DNA from: Luteibacter sp. 9135
GTDB taxonomy: Bacteria; Pseudomonadota; Gammaproteobacteria; Xanthomonadales; Rhodanobacteraceae
Direction of reading: 5' to 3'
Assembly: GCF_000745005.1 (NCBI RefSeq)
Contig: NZ_JQNB01000001.1
Coordinates: forward strand, 4,147,501-4,211,500
Length of the DNA stretch: 64,000 bases
In this document: positions 18,017-29,130 of the stretch, one piece after another
How positions within the stretch are numbered: the stretch's first letter is position 1
Layout of the letters: each line of letters begins with the position of its first letter
Notes under the pieces: model-generated
What the model saw: the letters and a program-made list of their open reading frames with translations, nothing else
What the model was told of the DNA's origin: nothing
The model's database searches: none
Made by a program: the position numbers and the translations under genes

Positions 18017-19495
18017 TCAGGCGCTGCGGCGTTCGTGCTTCGCGGAATCCGAGCGCATCGCTTCCTGCTGTTCCAGGAAACCGGCGTCCACGCCCGTGAC
18101 GTACTCACCGGAGAAGCACGAGGTATCGAACTGCTTGAGGTCCTCGTTGCCGTCGTTGACCGCCCAGATCAGGTCTTCCAGATCCTGGTAGATCAGCCAG
18201 TCGGCACCCAGCGCCTTCTCCACTTCCTCCACTGTGCGACCGGCGGCGATCAGCTCGGAGGCGGCCGGCATGTCGATGCCGTAGATGTTCGGGTAGCGCA
18301 CCGGCGGCGCGGCGGAGGCGAAATAGACGTTCCTTGCGCCAGCGTCGCGGGCCATCTGGATGATCTGGCGCGAGGTGGTGCCACGAACGATGGAGTCGTC
18401 CACCAGCAACACGTTCTTCTTGCGGAATTCCAGCTCGACGGTGTTGAGCTTGCGGCGGACCGATTTCACGCGCTCGCCCTGCCCCGGCATGATGAACGTG
18501 CGACCGATGTAGTGATTCTTGACCAGGCCTTCGCGCATGGGCACGCCCAGCGCCTGCGCCAGCGAACTGGCGGCGGTGCGCGAGGTGTCGGGAATGGGGA
18601 TGACCGCGTCGATGCCGTGATCGGGGCCGCGCTCGCGGAGGATCTTCTCGGCAAGCTTCTCGCCCATGCGCAGGCGGGCCTTGTACACCGACACGTCCTC
18701 GATCATCGAATCCGGACGCGCCAGGTACACGTATTCGAAGATGCACGGCGCGTGCACCGCGTTCTCGGCGCAGCGACGGGCATGCAACTCGCCGCCCTCG
18801 GTGATGATGACCGCCTCGCCCGGTTCGATGTCGCGCACGCGCTTGAAGCCGAGCACGTCCAGCGCCACCGATTCGGAGGCCACGGCGTATTCGCGGCCTT
18901 CGGGCGAAACACGCTCGCCGAGCACCAGCGGACGGATGCCGTTCGGATCGCGGAAGGCGATCAGCCCATAGCCCAGCACCAACGCGATGCAGGCATAACC
19001 GCCGCGCGCACGCGCATGCACGTTGCCGATCGCCTTGAACACGTGCTCCGGCGTCAGTGCCCCGCGATCGTCCACCTGCAACTCGTGCGCGAGGACGTTC
19101 AGCAGCACCTCGGAGTCGGAGTCGGTGTCGATATGGCGACGATCGTCCTCGAACATTTCCTTGCGCAGCGCCTCGGTGTTGACCAGGTTGCCGTTGTGCG
19201 CAAAGGCGATGCCGTAGGGCGAGTTGACGTAGAAGGGCTGGGCTTCTTCCGTGCCCTCCGAGCCTGCCGTGGGGTAGCGGCAATGGCCAATGCCGATGCG
19301 GCCGCGCAAGCGGCTGACGCCAGCCGAGTTGAAGACGTCGCGAACCAGGCCGTTACCCTTGTGCAGGCGCAGCCGCGCACCATCCACGGTAGCGATGCCG
19401 GCGGCATCCTGACCGCGATGTTGCAGGACGGTCAGGCCGTCATACAGGGCCGATGCCACTTCCGTGGTACCGACGATGCCGATGATTCCGCACAT
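18017..19495 (-). CDS. purF: Amidophosphoribosyltransferase
   Basis: A 492-aa enzyme for the first committed step of purine synthesis: PRPP plus glutamine to phosphoribosylamine. The Met is followed by the nucleophile Cys2 ([20 protein letters not shown]), the Ntn-hydrolase glutaminase arrangement, with [11 protein letters not shown] just after. The phosphoribosyltransferase domain has [17 protein letters not shown]. Length and motifs match the E. coli-type enzyme without an N-terminal propeptide. It lies 11 bp downstream of cvpA, the conserved cvpA-purF order. Confidence 0.95.
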   Translation of the reverse strand: MCGIIGIVGTTEVASALYDGLTVLQHRGQDAAGIATVDGARLRLHKGNGLVRDVFNSAGVSRLRGRIGIGHCRYPTAGSEGTEEAQPFYVNSPYGIAFAHNGNLVNTEALRKEMFEDDRRHIDTDSDSEVLLNVLAHELQVDDRGALTPEHVFKAIGNVHARARGGYACIALVLGYGLIAFRDPNGIRPLVLGERVSPEGREYAVASESVALDVLGFKRVRDIEPGEAVIITEGGELHARRCAENAVHAPCIFEYVYLARPDSMIEDVSVYKARLRMGEKLAEKILRERGPDHGIDAVIPIPDTSRTAASSLAQALGVPMREGLVKNHYIGRTFIMPGQGERVKSVRRKLNTVELEFRKKNVLLVDDSIVRGTTSRQIIQMARDAGARNVYFASAAPPVRYPNIYGIDMPAASELIAAGRTVEEVEKALGADWLIYQDLEDLIWAVNDGNEDLKQFDTSCFSGEYVTGVDAGFLEQQEAMRSDSAKHERRSA

Positions 19496-19506
19496 GGTGT
19501 TGCCTT

Positions 19507-20142
19507 CTACTGATGGGCCGACGTGGTCGCGGCGGCAGGATGAGCATTATCGCTCTTCGGCGCCTGCCCTGGCATGGTGAGGTCGCGAAGTTTCATCAGG
19601 TCGGCCCCGCTGGGCATCGACATGTTGGGCATTTTCATCTCCTGCAGCGCCGCGGGCGGATGCAGGTACTGACGCACGTTGCCGGGCACCTGCTGGCCCA
19701 GCCAGGCGGCTGGCGCGGCGAACTGCGGCAGCAGGGCGGATTCACGCCAGATCGGCTCGTTGGGCAACGGCGTGAAGCCCATGGCGAACACCACCAGACT
19801 GACGATGAGGATGCCACGCAGCGCGCCGAAGGCCATGCCGAAGAGGCGATCCGGCCCGCCAACGCCCGTGCTGGCCACCAGACGGGAGATCATGAAGCGG
19901 AACAGGCCACCGATCAGCAGCACACCCATGAAGCAGACGCCATAGCCGATGCCGATGCGCGCCATGGGCAGCGAGATGCTGCCCTCCAGGCGCTGCGCGA
20001 TCAGCGGACCGAACGTCCAGGCGGCCCAGAAGGCGCAGACCCACACCACCACCGACAACACTTCGGAAATGAGGCCGCGCACCAGGCCGATCAAGGCCGA
20101 GATGAACAGCACGCCCATGATGACGTAGTCCACCCAGCTCAT
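19507..20142 (-). CDS. cvpA: CvpA family membrane protein
   Basis: A 211-aa inner-membrane protein with four hydrophobic segments in the first 120 residues and the signature start [21 protein letters not shown]. The C-terminal tail is Ala/Pro/Met-rich and polar. CvpA is needed for colicin V production in E. coli and for envelope homeostasis; the molecular role is unclear. The conserved location before purF supports the call. A double-SPOR protein and folC lie upstream, the same cluster order as in many gammaproteobacteria (folC-dedD-cvpA-purF). Confidence 0.88.
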   Translation of the reverse strand: MSWVDYVIMGVLFISALIGLVRGLISEVLSVVVWVCAFWAAWTFGPLIAQRLEGSISLPMARIGIGYGVCFMGVLLIGGLFRFMISRLVASTGVGGPDRLFGMAFGALRGILIVSLVVFAMGFTPLPNEPIWRESALLPQFAAPAAWLGQQVPGNVRQYLHPPAALQEMKMPNMSMPSGADLMKLRDLTMPGQAPKSDNAHPAAATTSAHQ

Positions 20143-20175
20143 GACGCGCCCCCTGGTGTCGTGGTCATGGGAGCG

Positions 20176-21282
20176 TTACGGGGCCGACACCACGACGCCG
20201 TCGAGGCCGACCTTGGCCTTGATCTGGTCTTTCAGGCGCGTCGCGTCGTCGCGCTGGGTCTGCGGGCCGGCACGCACGCGCCACAGCTTGGCCCCCGAGG
20301 AGGCGACGACCGTATCGACATAGCCGGCGATGCCCGCGCCACGCAATTTATCGCGCAGACGCGTGGCTTCCGCCTCGCTGCTGACCGCGGCCACCTGGAC
20401 GGCGAAGCCACCGGCGCGCGGCGAGGCGGCGGGAACCGCGGCGGCCGTCGGCGCGGCCGCCGCAGCCTGCGTGGGCGTGGGCGTGGGCGCAGCCCGCGCC
20501 GGCGCAGGCGCATCGGCGGTCTGGGTCTCCGGTCGGGACGACAGCGAGGCCGGCGCGCCCGGCGCCGCGGCAGTGATCTTCAACCGGGCGGCTTCCGCGG
20601 CGGCGCGCGTCTCGAACGGCCCGGCGGTAACGCGGGTGAGCGACTTGCCCGCCTGGTTGGTCGCGGCGGTGCTGACGGGATAGCCGAGGGCCTTCACCTT
20701 CTGCACGAGGGCATCGGCCTTGCTGCGGTCGGCGTAGGCGCTCAGGTTGATGCTGTAGCTGCCGCGACCGGCCGTACCTGTGGGCAGGGCCTCCGCGGCG
20801 GCGGCCTTGGGCTCGGCGGCGGGCACGGCAACCGCCTTGGGCGGCTTGGCCGTGGCGACAGCAGCCGCCGGCGTGGCCGGCGCGGCGGCCTTGGGCGACG
20901 CCGGCGCATTGGCGAAATCTTCCGGCAGGGCGTCGGCCGGCTTGCGCGAGGCGATGTCCACCGAGGCGAGCTTGCTGCCACCACCGGGCGTGACCGTGGC
21001 CGGCGGCGAAGCAGGCGCCTGGACCGGCTGCGCACCGCCGTTGGCAGGCGTCGTACCGGCTACCTGCGCCGCACCGTTGGCCGCGGCGGGCGAACCGCCG
21101 GGGGCCACATCGAGCGTACGGGTTTGCAGTTCGCGATCGGGCGCGGGCGGAATCTCCAGGCTGACCGTCTGGTCGGCGTCCGATTTCGGCGGCGCGCTGG
21201 AGAACATCATGGGCACGAACAGGACCAGCAACGCGATCAGTACCGCGGCACCCAGCAAGCGTGTTTTCAAGGAAGGCTCCAT
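20176..21282 (-). CDS. SPOR-domain cell division protein (DedD position) with two SPOR domains
   Basis: A 368-aa bitopic protein: short cytoplasmic N-terminus, one transmembrane helix (about 7-25, RLLGAAVLIALLVLFVPMMF), a long Ala/Pro/Gly-rich linker, and two SPOR peptidoglycan-binding repeats. The first begins GSYSINLSAYADRSKADALV and the second GGFAVQVAAVSSEAEATRLR. E. coli DedD is about 220 aa with one SPOR domain, so this version is longer and duplicated. SPOR domains bind denuded glycans at the septum, so a role in constriction is likely. The folC-cvpA context supports a DedD-like identity. Confidence 0.8.
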   Translation of the reverse strand: MEPSLKTRLLGAAVLIALLVLFVPMMFSSAPPKSDADQTVSLEIPPAPDRELQTRTLDVAPGGSPAAANGAAQVAGTTPANGGAQPVQAPASPPATVTPGGGSKLASVDIASRKPADALPEDFANAPASPKAAAPATPAAAVATAKPPKAVAVPAAEPKAAAAEALPTGTAGRGSYSINLSAYADRSKADALVQKVKALGYPVSTAATNQAGKSLTRVTAGPFETRAAAEAARLKITAAAPGAPASLSSRPETQTADAPAPARAAPTPTPTQAAAAAPTAAAVPAASPRAGGFAVQVAAVSSEAEATRLRDKLRGAGIAGYVDTVVASSGAKLWRVRAGPQTQRDDATRLKDQIKAKVGLDGVVVSAP

Positions 21283-21357
21283 ACGACCAGCGCAAAGCGA
21301 ATCGAGCCGATTATAGCCGGCAAAGGGGTGGCCCCGACGCCCCGGGCGCCGGGGCGT

Positions 21358-22635
21358 TCACGTCGTAGCGGCCAGTGCCGCGCTGGCGACGAAGAACGAG
21401 CCGAACAGCAGGACGGTGTCGCCCTCCCCGGCCGCGGAACGCGCCCCGGCCCAGGCACTGGCGACATCGTCGAACACCGCGTGCGCGGCATGCGGCAGGA
21501 CCACCGCGAGGCTGTCCGCCAGAGCCGGCCCGGCAAGGCCCCGGGGCGTGTCGCCGTCCAGGCCGGCGAGGTACCAGTGATCGACGCGGTCGCCCAGGGC
21601 GGCCATCACGCCCTTCGTGTCCTTGTCGGACAAGGCGCCGTACACGGCCAGCAGGCGTCCGTCGCGGTGCTCCGCATCGATCCAGGCGGCCAGGGCGCGC
21701 GCCGCCTGGGGGTTGTGCCCCACGTCCACGACGGTCGTTGGATGCTCGCCGATGCGTTGCAGGCGGCCCGGCACCCGTACCGCGGCCAGCGCATGGCGGA
21801 GCGCGGCGGTCGGCACGACCACCCGCGGGACCAAAGCATGAACGGCGGCGATGGCGGTGGCTGCATTGTCGAGCTGCACCGGTGCATCCAGGGCCGGCAA
21901 CGGCAACGCATGCCGCGTGCCGTCGGCGTGCACCCAGGTCCACGCGGCGTCGCCATCGCCACCTGCCGGCTCGACGCGGTAGTCGATGCCCGCGCGGACG
22001 AGGCGTGCGCCGTGTGCCGCCAGCGCCGTGAGCAGGCCGTCCGGCGGCTGCCGCTCGCCGACGATCGCCGGTCGGCCGGGCCGTGCGATGCCGGCCTTCT
22101 CGCGACCGATACTGTCGCGGTCGCCACCCAGCCAGTCCTGGTGATCGAGGTCGATCGTAGTGATGACGGCCACATCGGCGTCCACCAGGTTCACGGCATC
22201 CAGCCGGCCGCCCAGGCCCACCTCGAGGATGGCCACGTCCAGCGACGCGCGGGACATGAGGTCGATGGCCGCCAGCGTGCCGAACTCGAAATAGGTCTGC
22301 GCGATATCGCCACGCGCCCGCTCGATCCGTTCGAACGACGCCACCAGGGCGGCGTCGTCGGCATCGCGGCCGTCGAGGCGGATGCGCTCGTTGTAGCGCA
22401 CCAGGTGCGGCGAGGTGTAGCAACCGACACGGTAGCCGGCGGCACGCAGCATCCCCTCGACCAGGGCGACGGTGGAACCCTTGCCGTTGGTGCCGCCCAC
22501 GGTGACCACGAGCGGCGCGGGACGTGGCGCGCCCATGGCCGTCCATACGGCACGGACGCGATCCAGCCCCAGTGCGATGTCACGGGGATGCGTGCGCTCC
22601 TGGTAGGCCAGCCAGTCGGACAACGAGCGCGTCAT
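21358..22635 (-). CDS. folC: Folylpolyglutamate/dihydrofolate synthase
   Basis: A 425-aa Mur-ligase-fold enzyme adding glutamate to dihydropteroate and folates. The ATP site GGTNGKGSTVALVEGML lies near residue 45, followed by TSPHLVRYNERI (the folate/omega loop) and LEVGLGGRLDAVN. ATG 22635 is chosen because it precedes the conserved opening SLSDWLAYQERTHP; the upstream frame overlaps the divergent desaturase-family gene. It heads the folC-SPOR-cvpA-purF cluster, linking one-carbon and purine metabolism. Confidence 0.92.
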   Translation of the reverse strand: MTRSLSDWLAYQERTHPRDIALGLDRVRAVWTAMGAPRPAPLVVTVGGTNGKGSTVALVEGMLRAAGYRVGCYTSPHLVRYNERIRLDGRDADDAALVASFERIERARGDIAQTYFEFGTLAAIDLMSRASLDVAILEVGLGGRLDAVNLVDADVAVITTIDLDHQDWLGGDRDSIGREKAGIARPGRPAIVGERQPPDGLLTALAAHGARLVRAGIDYRVEPAGGDGDAAWTWVHADGTRHALPLPALDAPVQLDNAATAIAAVHALVPRVVVPTAALRHALAAVRVPGRLQRIGEHPTTVVDVGHNPQAARALAAWIDAEHRDGRLLAVYGALSDKDTKGVMAALGDRVDHWYLAGLDGDTPRGLAGPALADSLAVVLPHAAHAVFDDVASAWAGARSAAGEGDTVLLFGSFFVASAALAATT

Positions 22636-22670
22636 GGGGAAAACCACGGTGACATGGAGCGGAAAGCCCG

Positions 22671-23804
22671 ATGAAAGAGGCGTGCAGCTTAATGCTCCGG
22701 ACGGTCGCGTGCACCCTTGCGGCCCTGGCACACGCGAAGGTACGCAGCATGTTCGCGCTCTGGTCTGCACTGGTCGAGGGCACACGCGCCCATGCGATCG
22801 TTCCCCTCCTGGCCTTCCTCCACCTGGACGGACTGGCCGGCGACCCGCGGGAGATCGCCGAGGCGATCCTCATCTCGCTGCTGCAGGTGGCGATCATCGG
22901 TTTCCTGTTCCGCCCGCTGGAGTCGATGATTCCCGCGGAACGCTGGCCGGACCGCCGCCTCACGCGCGTGGACCGCCAATACACGCTGATGATGCTGCTG
23001 GGCATCTTTCCGATGTTCAGCTACCTCGTGCTCACCCCGATCGGCAACTACTTCGGCGGCACGGGCAACGAGGCGGGCAGCGACGATTCGCTGCTGGGCA
23101 TCACGCACTGGATTCCCGCGCTGGCCGGGCATCCGCTGGCGCTGTTCGTCGTCTATTACCTCATCTACGACCTGGTGTACTACTGGATGCACCGCCTGCA
23201 GCACGCCCTGCCCTGGTGGTGGGCGTTGCACAGCATGCACCACAGCACCCGGCAGATGAGTTGCTGGACGAACGATCGGGGCAGCCTGGTGGACGGTTTC
23301 CTGCAGTCGATGGTGCTGGCCGGCGTGGGGCTGGTCATCGGCGTCGAGCCCACCGACTTCGCGTGGCTGATGCTGCTCGGCGAACTGGTGCAGAACTTCT
23401 CCCACGCCAACGTCCGCGTGCGCTTCGGCCCCGTCCTCGACCGCCTACTGGTCTCGCCCGTGTTCCACCGACTGCACCACATGCGCGTGGACCCGGACCG
23501 TCCCACCCTGCACAACTGCAACTTCGGCCAGGTGTTCTCGATCTGGGACGTGGTGTTCGGCACCGCCCTGTACGGCGAGCCCATCCGTCCCACAGGCGTG
23601 GGCGATCCCATGGTGGACGCCGACAACGACAAGGGCCTGGTCGGCCTGCACTGGAACGCCTTCCGCCGCTTCTGGGGCGCCGTCCGATGCCGCGCCGGCT
23701 GGCGCCTGGGCGACGTGGCCTTCGGCGAAGACTACCGCCCCATATCCGTCAAGGACCTCGACCTCCACGCCCTGGAAACCCGCCACGACACCCCTGCCCG
23801 GTAA
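22671..23804 (+). CDS. Sterol desaturase/fatty acid hydroxylase family protein
   Basis: A membrane di-iron oxygenase of 377 aa (an alternative ATG at 22749 gives 351 aa and starts closer to the first helix). The eight-His signature is present: HRLQH, HSMHHS and HRLHHMRVD, with several hydrophobic helices before and between. Such proteins hydroxylate or desaturate lipid chains at the membrane; the bacterial substrate (fatty acid, hopanoid, carotenoid or ornithine lipid) cannot be told from sequence. It is divergent from folC with only 35 bp between starts. Its stop codon lies inside a REP element. Confidence 0.85.
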   Translation: MKEACSLMLRTVACTLAALAHAKVRSMFALWSALVEGTRAHAIVPLLAFLHLDGLAGDPREIAEAILISLLQVAIIGFLFRPLESMIPAERWPDRRLTRVDRQYTLMMLLGIFPMFSYLVLTPIGNYFGGTGNEAGSDDSLLGITHWIPALAGHPLALFVVYYLIYDLVYYWMHRLQHALPWWWALHSMHHSTRQMSCWTNDRGSLVDGFLQSMVLAGVGLVIGVEPTDFAWLMLLGELVQNFSHANVRVRFGPVLDRLLVSPVFHRLHHMRVDPDRPTLHNCNFGQVFSIWDVVFGTALYGEPIRPTGVGDPMVDADNDKGLVGLHWNAFRRFWGAVRCRAGWRLGDVAFGEDYRPISVKDLDLHALETRHDTPAR

Positions 23805-23824
23805 GAGCGCACGATGTGCGCGAA
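23801..23824 (+). repeat. GTAG/GTAA-type REP overlapping a stop codon
   Basis: GTAAGAGCGCACGATGTGCG matches the REP consensus except for A in place of the second G of GTAGG. The element begins one base before the TAA stop of the preceding gene, so it supplies that stop codon and abuts a terminator. Confidence 0.7.
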
Positions 23825-23854
23825 AAAAACGCCAGCTGCAAGGCTGGCGTTTTT
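23823..23854. terminator. Bidirectional terminator between desaturase-family gene and purA
   Basis: Perfect 8-bp stem ACGCCAGC / GCTGGCGT with loop TGCAAG, flanked by an A-tract and TTTTT. It serves the convergent plus-strand desaturase-family gene and minus-strand purA. Confidence 0.88.
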
Positions 23855-23877
23855 CACCTCATCTCACCGAAGCAAGA

Positions 23878-25236
<1,359 letters not shown>

Positions 25237-26106
25237 TCAGCGCTGACGACCGGGGCCGTCGTTGAGATAGCGCAGGAATTCGGAATCGGGCTTTAGGACC
25301 AGCACGCCCTTGCCGTCGGCGAACGACTTGCGATACGCCGCCATGCTGCGATAGAAGGCGAAGAACTCCGGATCCTGGCTGTAGGCCTGGGCGTAGATGG
25401 CGGCCGCCTGGGCATCGCCGTCTCCCTTGACCTTGGTGGCGTCGCGCTCGGCGTCCGCCAGCAACACCGATTTCTGCCGATCGGCATCGGCGCGGATCTT
25501 GGCCGCGCTTTCCTGGCCGGTATAGCGCAGTTCGTTGGCCAGCTGCAGGCGCTCGGCACGCATGCGCTTGTAGACCGACCCGCTGACCTCGTCCGGCAGG
25601 TCGATGCGCTTGATGCGTACATCGACCACGGCGATGCCGAGGTTCTTGCGGGCGGCGGCGTCGGTGTCCTTGCGAACCTGGCCGGTGATGTCCTCGCGGC
25701 CGCCGGCGATCAGGTCTTCCAGCTTGCGCGAGTTGAACTCGTGGCGCAGGGCGTCCTTCACGATGGGGGTCAGGCGCTGGATCGCCTGGGTGTCCTCGCC
25801 CGACGTGGCGCGATAAAACGCCGCGTTGTCGGCGATGCGCCACTTCACGTAGAAATCGACGTTGACGCTTTTCTTCTCGAGCGTGAAATAGCGCTCGGGC
25901 TGGGCGTCGAGGCCGAGGATACGGTTGTCGAAGCGCATCACCTGCTGCACGACCGGGATCTTGAAGTGCAGGCCGGGCTGGTAGTCGGCACGGACGATGC
26001 GGCCAAATTGCAGCAGCAAGGCGTTCTCGCCTTCCTTGACCACGAAGACGCTGTTGAGGCCGAGCAGGACGACGAGAAGGACGATGAGGCCGGAAACGAT
26101 CTTCAC
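25237..26106 (-). CDS. hflC: HflC, modulator of FtsH protease
   Basis: A 289-aa SPFH/prohibitin-family protein with one N-terminal transmembrane helix (about 3-20, VSGLIVLLVVLLGLNSVFVV) and a periplasmic SPFH domain, ending in a coiled-coil stretch. With HflK it forms a large cage around FtsH and limits its access to membrane substrates. Its ATG overlaps the hflK stop (ATGA), so the two are made together. Confidence 0.94.
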   Translation of the reverse strand: MKIVSGLIVLLVVLLGLNSVFVVKEGENALLLQFGRIVRADYQPGLHFKIPVVQQVMRFDNRILGLDAQPERYFTLEKKSVNVDFYVKWRIADNAAFYRATSGEDTQAIQRLTPIVKDALRHEFNSRKLEDLIAGGREDITGQVRKDTDAAARKNLGIAVVDVRIKRIDLPDEVSGSVYKRMRAERLQLANELRYTGQESAAKIRADADRQKSVLLADAERDATKVKGDGDAQAAAIYAQAYSQDPEFFAFYRSMAAYRKSFADGKGVLVLKPDSEFLRYLNDGPGRQR

Positions 26107-27242
26107 TGGGCGCTCCCCTGCGGCGGGTTCGTGGTCGGGGTGGCATCGGTGGTGGCCGACTGGACCACGGTGCCGACGCCGGGCACGTTACGGACGGCGC
26201 TGTCGGGCGAGCCGACCGGCAGCTGGATGATGTTCTTGCCGTTGGTGCCGTCGACGATCTTCGGGTTGTCCGCCATCACTTCCTCGACCGTTTCCAGCCA
26301 CAGCCGGCGCCGGGTGACCTCGGGCGCGGCGCGGTATTCCTTCAGGAGCAGGTCGAAGCGCTCGGCCTCGCCGTTGGCGCGCGCGATGCGCTCGACGCGA
26401 TCGCCCTCGGCCACCGCGGCGATCCGGCCGGCGTCACCGCGGGCCAGGGGCACCACGCGGCTCTCGTAGGCGCGGGCGTTGTTTTCTTCGCTCTGCTTGT
26501 CTTCGCGCGCGGCGTTGACGTCGTCGAAGGCGTCCTTCACTTCCTTGGGCGGCGAAACGTTCTGGAAGCTGACGCCGGTGACCATGATGCCCGCGTCGTA
26601 CTTGTCGAGCGTAGCCTGGAGGATGTCGCGGGTCTGCTGCTGCAGGGTTTCCTTGGCGGCGGGCGCGACGCCGGCCACCGGTGCCTGGTCCGGCGCGGGC
26701 GTGTCCACGCCCGGCGTGGTCAGGATGTTGTCCATGATGTTGGCGCCCACCACCGATCGCACGGCCGCCTCGGCCGCGTTATGGATGGTGTTTTCCTCAC
26801 GGTCGGCATTGGAATAGAGGAACTTGCGTGCGTCCGACACCTGGTACTGCACGTTGAAATCGATGGCGATGATGTTCTCGTCGCGGGTGAGCATCGACAC
26901 GTTGTCGGAGACGGAACGGACCTGGGTGGTCTCGACCTTGGTCACCGTCTCGATCGGGCTGGGCGCCTTGAGGTGAAAGCCCGGCGGCAGGATGCGCGAG
27001 AACTGCCCGAAACGCAGCACTACGCCCACCTGGCGGGCGTCGATCACCGTGTAGCTGCTGACCAGCAACCAGGCCACGATGAAGACCAGCACGATGGCGG
27101 TGACGCCGCCGCTGCCGGCGCCGAACTTGCCGAAGCGCGCCCTCAGGCTTTTCAGCGCACCGTCGAGGTCAGGTTTGCGCCCACCCGACCGGTTGCGGTT
27201 CCAGGGGTCCTTCTGGCCGTTGCCGGGTTCGTTCCAAGCCAT
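26103..27242 (-). CDS. hflK: HflK, modulator of FtsH protease
   Basis: A 379-aa partner of HflC: a Gly/Asn-rich cytoplasmic N-terminus (starting MAWNEPGNGQKDPWNRNR), one transmembrane helix about 54-72, the SPFH domain beginning VIDARQVGVVLRFG, and a polar Pro/Thr-rich C-terminal tail. HflK and HflC form a hetero-oligomeric dome enclosing FtsH hexamers in the inner membrane. It is translationally coupled to hflC. Confidence 0.95.
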   Translation of the reverse strand: MAWNEPGNGQKDPWNRNRSGGRKPDLDGALKSLRARFGKFGAGSGGVTAIVLVFIVAWLLVSSYTVIDARQVGVVLRFGQFSRILPPGFHLKAPSPIETVTKVETTQVRSVSDNVSMLTRDENIIAIDFNVQYQVSDARKFLYSNADREENTIHNAAEAAVRSVVGANIMDNILTTPGVDTPAPDQAPVAGVAPAAKETLQQQTRDILQATLDKYDAGIMVTGVSFQNVSPPKEVKDAFDDVNAAREDKQSEENNARAYESRVVPLARGDAGRIAAVAEGDRVERIARANGEAERFDLLLKEYRAAPEVTRRRLWLETVEEVMADNPKIVDGTNGKNIIQLPVGSPDSAVRNVPGVGTVVQSATTDATPTTNPPQGSAQ

Positions 27243-27354
27243 GGGCGGCAGTCTCCTTGGGGGACCGTGGTGGGGGCTGCAAAGCCTTCAGCGCGCCCTG
27301 GTAGAGGCACGCAAACGCCGTGAATTCTAGCAGATGCGTTCGGGCGGGTGCGGC

Positions 27355-28662
27355 TCAGAACGCCGGATGGGGCGGATCGATCAGGTCGCGCAGGGCACGC
27401 GCATGCTCGTCGTCGCCCAGCAGCGGCGCCAGCACGGATCGTGGCGCGTCGATGTCCAGGTGCCAGCCATGCTCGTCGATGGACTCCCCGGCAATGGCGC
27501 CGGCCGCTTTCAGGCGCGCATGCAGGCGGCCTGCCGTGAGCGGAAGCTCAAGGCCCGAGCGGATGCGGTCGCCACCAAGCAACTCGCCCAACGCCTCGCG
27601 CAAGCCCTCGACGCCCTGCCCCGTCGCCGCCGACAGCCATACCTGGCGCGGCTTGCCGTCATCGCCGCGGTCGATCCGCGGCTCGACGTCGATCAGGTCG
27701 ACCTTGTTCATGACCGACAGCTGCGGCACGTCGCCCGCCCCGATCTCGTCGAGCACCTCGTCGACGACACGCCGCAGCAGGTCGCGCTCCTCGTCGGCGG
27801 CATCGCTAAGGTGGATCAGCAGGTCCGCGTCGCGCGCCTCGGCCAGCGTGGCGCGGAACGCGGCCACCAGGTCATGCGGGAGCTCGCGGATGAAACCGAC
27901 GGTGTCCGCGACCACGGCGGGCCCGCAGGACAGCCCGTCGATCTTGCGTACCGTGGGGTCCAGCGTGGCGAACAACTGGTCGGCGGCGTAGACACCGCCG
28001 GTGGTGAGCGCATTGAACAGCGTGGACTTGCCTGCATTGGTATAGCCGACCAGTGCCACCCGCGGTACGGTGTTGCGCAGGCGAGAGCGCCGCTGCTGGT
28101 CGCGCTGCACCCCGACCTTCTCCAACCGCTTGCTCAGCATCTTCACCCGCTCGGCCAACAGCCGGCGGTCGGTCTCGAGCTGGGTTTCACCCGGGCCACG
28201 GTTGCCGATGGCACCGCCGCGCTGGGCATCCAGATGGGTCCAGCCGCGCACCAGGCGCGTCGAAAGGTGCTTGAGCTGGGCCAGTTCGACTTCCAGCTTG
28301 CCTTCGTGGGAGCGGGCCCGCTGGGCGAAGATATCGAGGATGAGGCCGGCGCGATCGACCACGCGCGTCTTCAGCTGCTTCTCGAGGTTGCGCTCCTGCA
28401 CCGGGGTCAGCTCGTGGTCGACCAGCACCACGTCGGCCTCGAGCGCACGCACGGCCTCGGCCACTTCGTCGGCCTTGCCGGTACCGATATAGAAACGGGG
28501 GTTCGGTTTCTCGACGCGTGCCGAGATGGTCGCGAGAACCTCGGCGCCTGCGGAGGATACGAGCTCGGCGAACTCTTCGCCGCGCCGGATGGCGTCGCCT
28601 TCGCCGCGCGAATGCGGCAGCACGAGCACGGCCCGGTCGCCTTTCTTTTGCCTGTCGAACAC
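27355..28662 (-). CDS. hflX: Ribosome-associated GTPase HflX
   Basis: A 435-aa GTPase with an N-terminal HflX domain (about 1-190), including the glycine-rich GPGETQLETDRR, and a C-terminal G domain: P-loop GYTNAGKSTLFNAL, G3 DTVGF and G4 NKVDL. HflX rescues stalled or heat-damaged ribosomes by splitting 70S subunits. The C-terminal extension lacks an N-terminal RNA-helicase part seen in some E. coli-group homologues. It lies directly downstream of hfq. Confidence 0.94.
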   Translation of the reverse strand: MFDRQKKGDRAVLVLPHSRGEGDAIRRGEEFAELVSSAGAEVLATISARVEKPNPRFYIGTGKADEVAEAVRALEADVVLVDHELTPVQERNLEKQLKTRVVDRAGLILDIFAQRARSHEGKLEVELAQLKHLSTRLVRGWTHLDAQRGGAIGNRGPGETQLETDRRLLAERVKMLSKRLEKVGVQRDQQRRSRLRNTVPRVALVGYTNAGKSTLFNALTTGGVYAADQLFATLDPTVRKIDGLSCGPAVVADTVGFIRELPHDLVAAFRATLAEARDADLLIHLSDAADEERDLLRRVVDEVLDEIGAGDVPQLSVMNKVDLIDVEPRIDRGDDGKPRQVWLSAATGQGVEGLREALGELLGGDRIRSGLELPLTAGRLHARLKAAGAIAGESIDEHGWHLDIDAPRSVLAPLLGDDEHARALRDLIDPPHPAF

Positions 28663-28755
28663 TTAGGGGGATGACCTCATCGAAAAGAAGGGGTACGCGT
28701 AACCCAAGGATACGCGCACCCGTCCTTACACATATGGGTTGCCGCCGGGGTTCCC

Positions 28756-29013
28756 TCAACCCTCGACGTCGCCCGTGCCTCCGTCCGCATGGTCGTGGCC
28801 GCCGACGCGCACGTTGCGGCTGGGCACCACGGTGGAGATGGCATGCTTGTAGACCATCTGGCTCACCTGGTTGCGCAACAGCACCACGAACTGGTCGAAC
28901 GACTCGATCGTGCCCTGCAGCTTGATGCCGTTCACCAGGTAAATGGCGACCGGCACGCGCTCGCGCCGCAGCGCATTGAGAAACGGATCCTGCAACGATT
29001 GCCCTTTGGACAT
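28756..29013 (-). CDS. hfq: RNA chaperone Hfq
   Basis: An 85-aa Sm-like protein: [20 protein letters not shown] opens the Sm1 motif and [12 protein letters not shown] is the Sm2 region with the YKHA RNA-binding residues. The C-terminal tail is short and acidic/Gly-rich. The hexamer pairs small RNAs with mRNAs. ATG 29013 is chosen because it matches the invariant N-terminus and an AGAAGAAG purine stretch precedes it. Confidence 0.96.
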   Translation of the reverse strand: MSKGQSLQDPFLNALRRERVPVAIYLVNGIKLQGTIESFDQFVVLLRNQVSQMVYKHAISTVVPSRNVRVGGHDHADGGTGDVEG

Positions 29014-29130
29014 TTCTTCTTCTCCCCTACGCCTTCGTACGGGACCGGGCAAAAAGAACGCCTTTCGACGCCCCGGTCCAAGTGTCTTGAATCTTAACCG
29101 CTTTTAAACGCTGGCTGGAAGCGCCGTACG

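Noticed and set aside
19513..22674. A 1,053-codon open frame antisense to cvpA, the SPOR gene and folC
   Set aside because: Its composition (Arg/Gly/His/Gln-rich) and lack of motifs are typical of an antisense shadow in GC-rich DNA; four recognised genes occupy the other strand.
28663..28755. A terminator between hfq and hflX
   Set aside because: Only a weak imperfect hairpin without a T-run was seen; the genes are probably cotranscribed.
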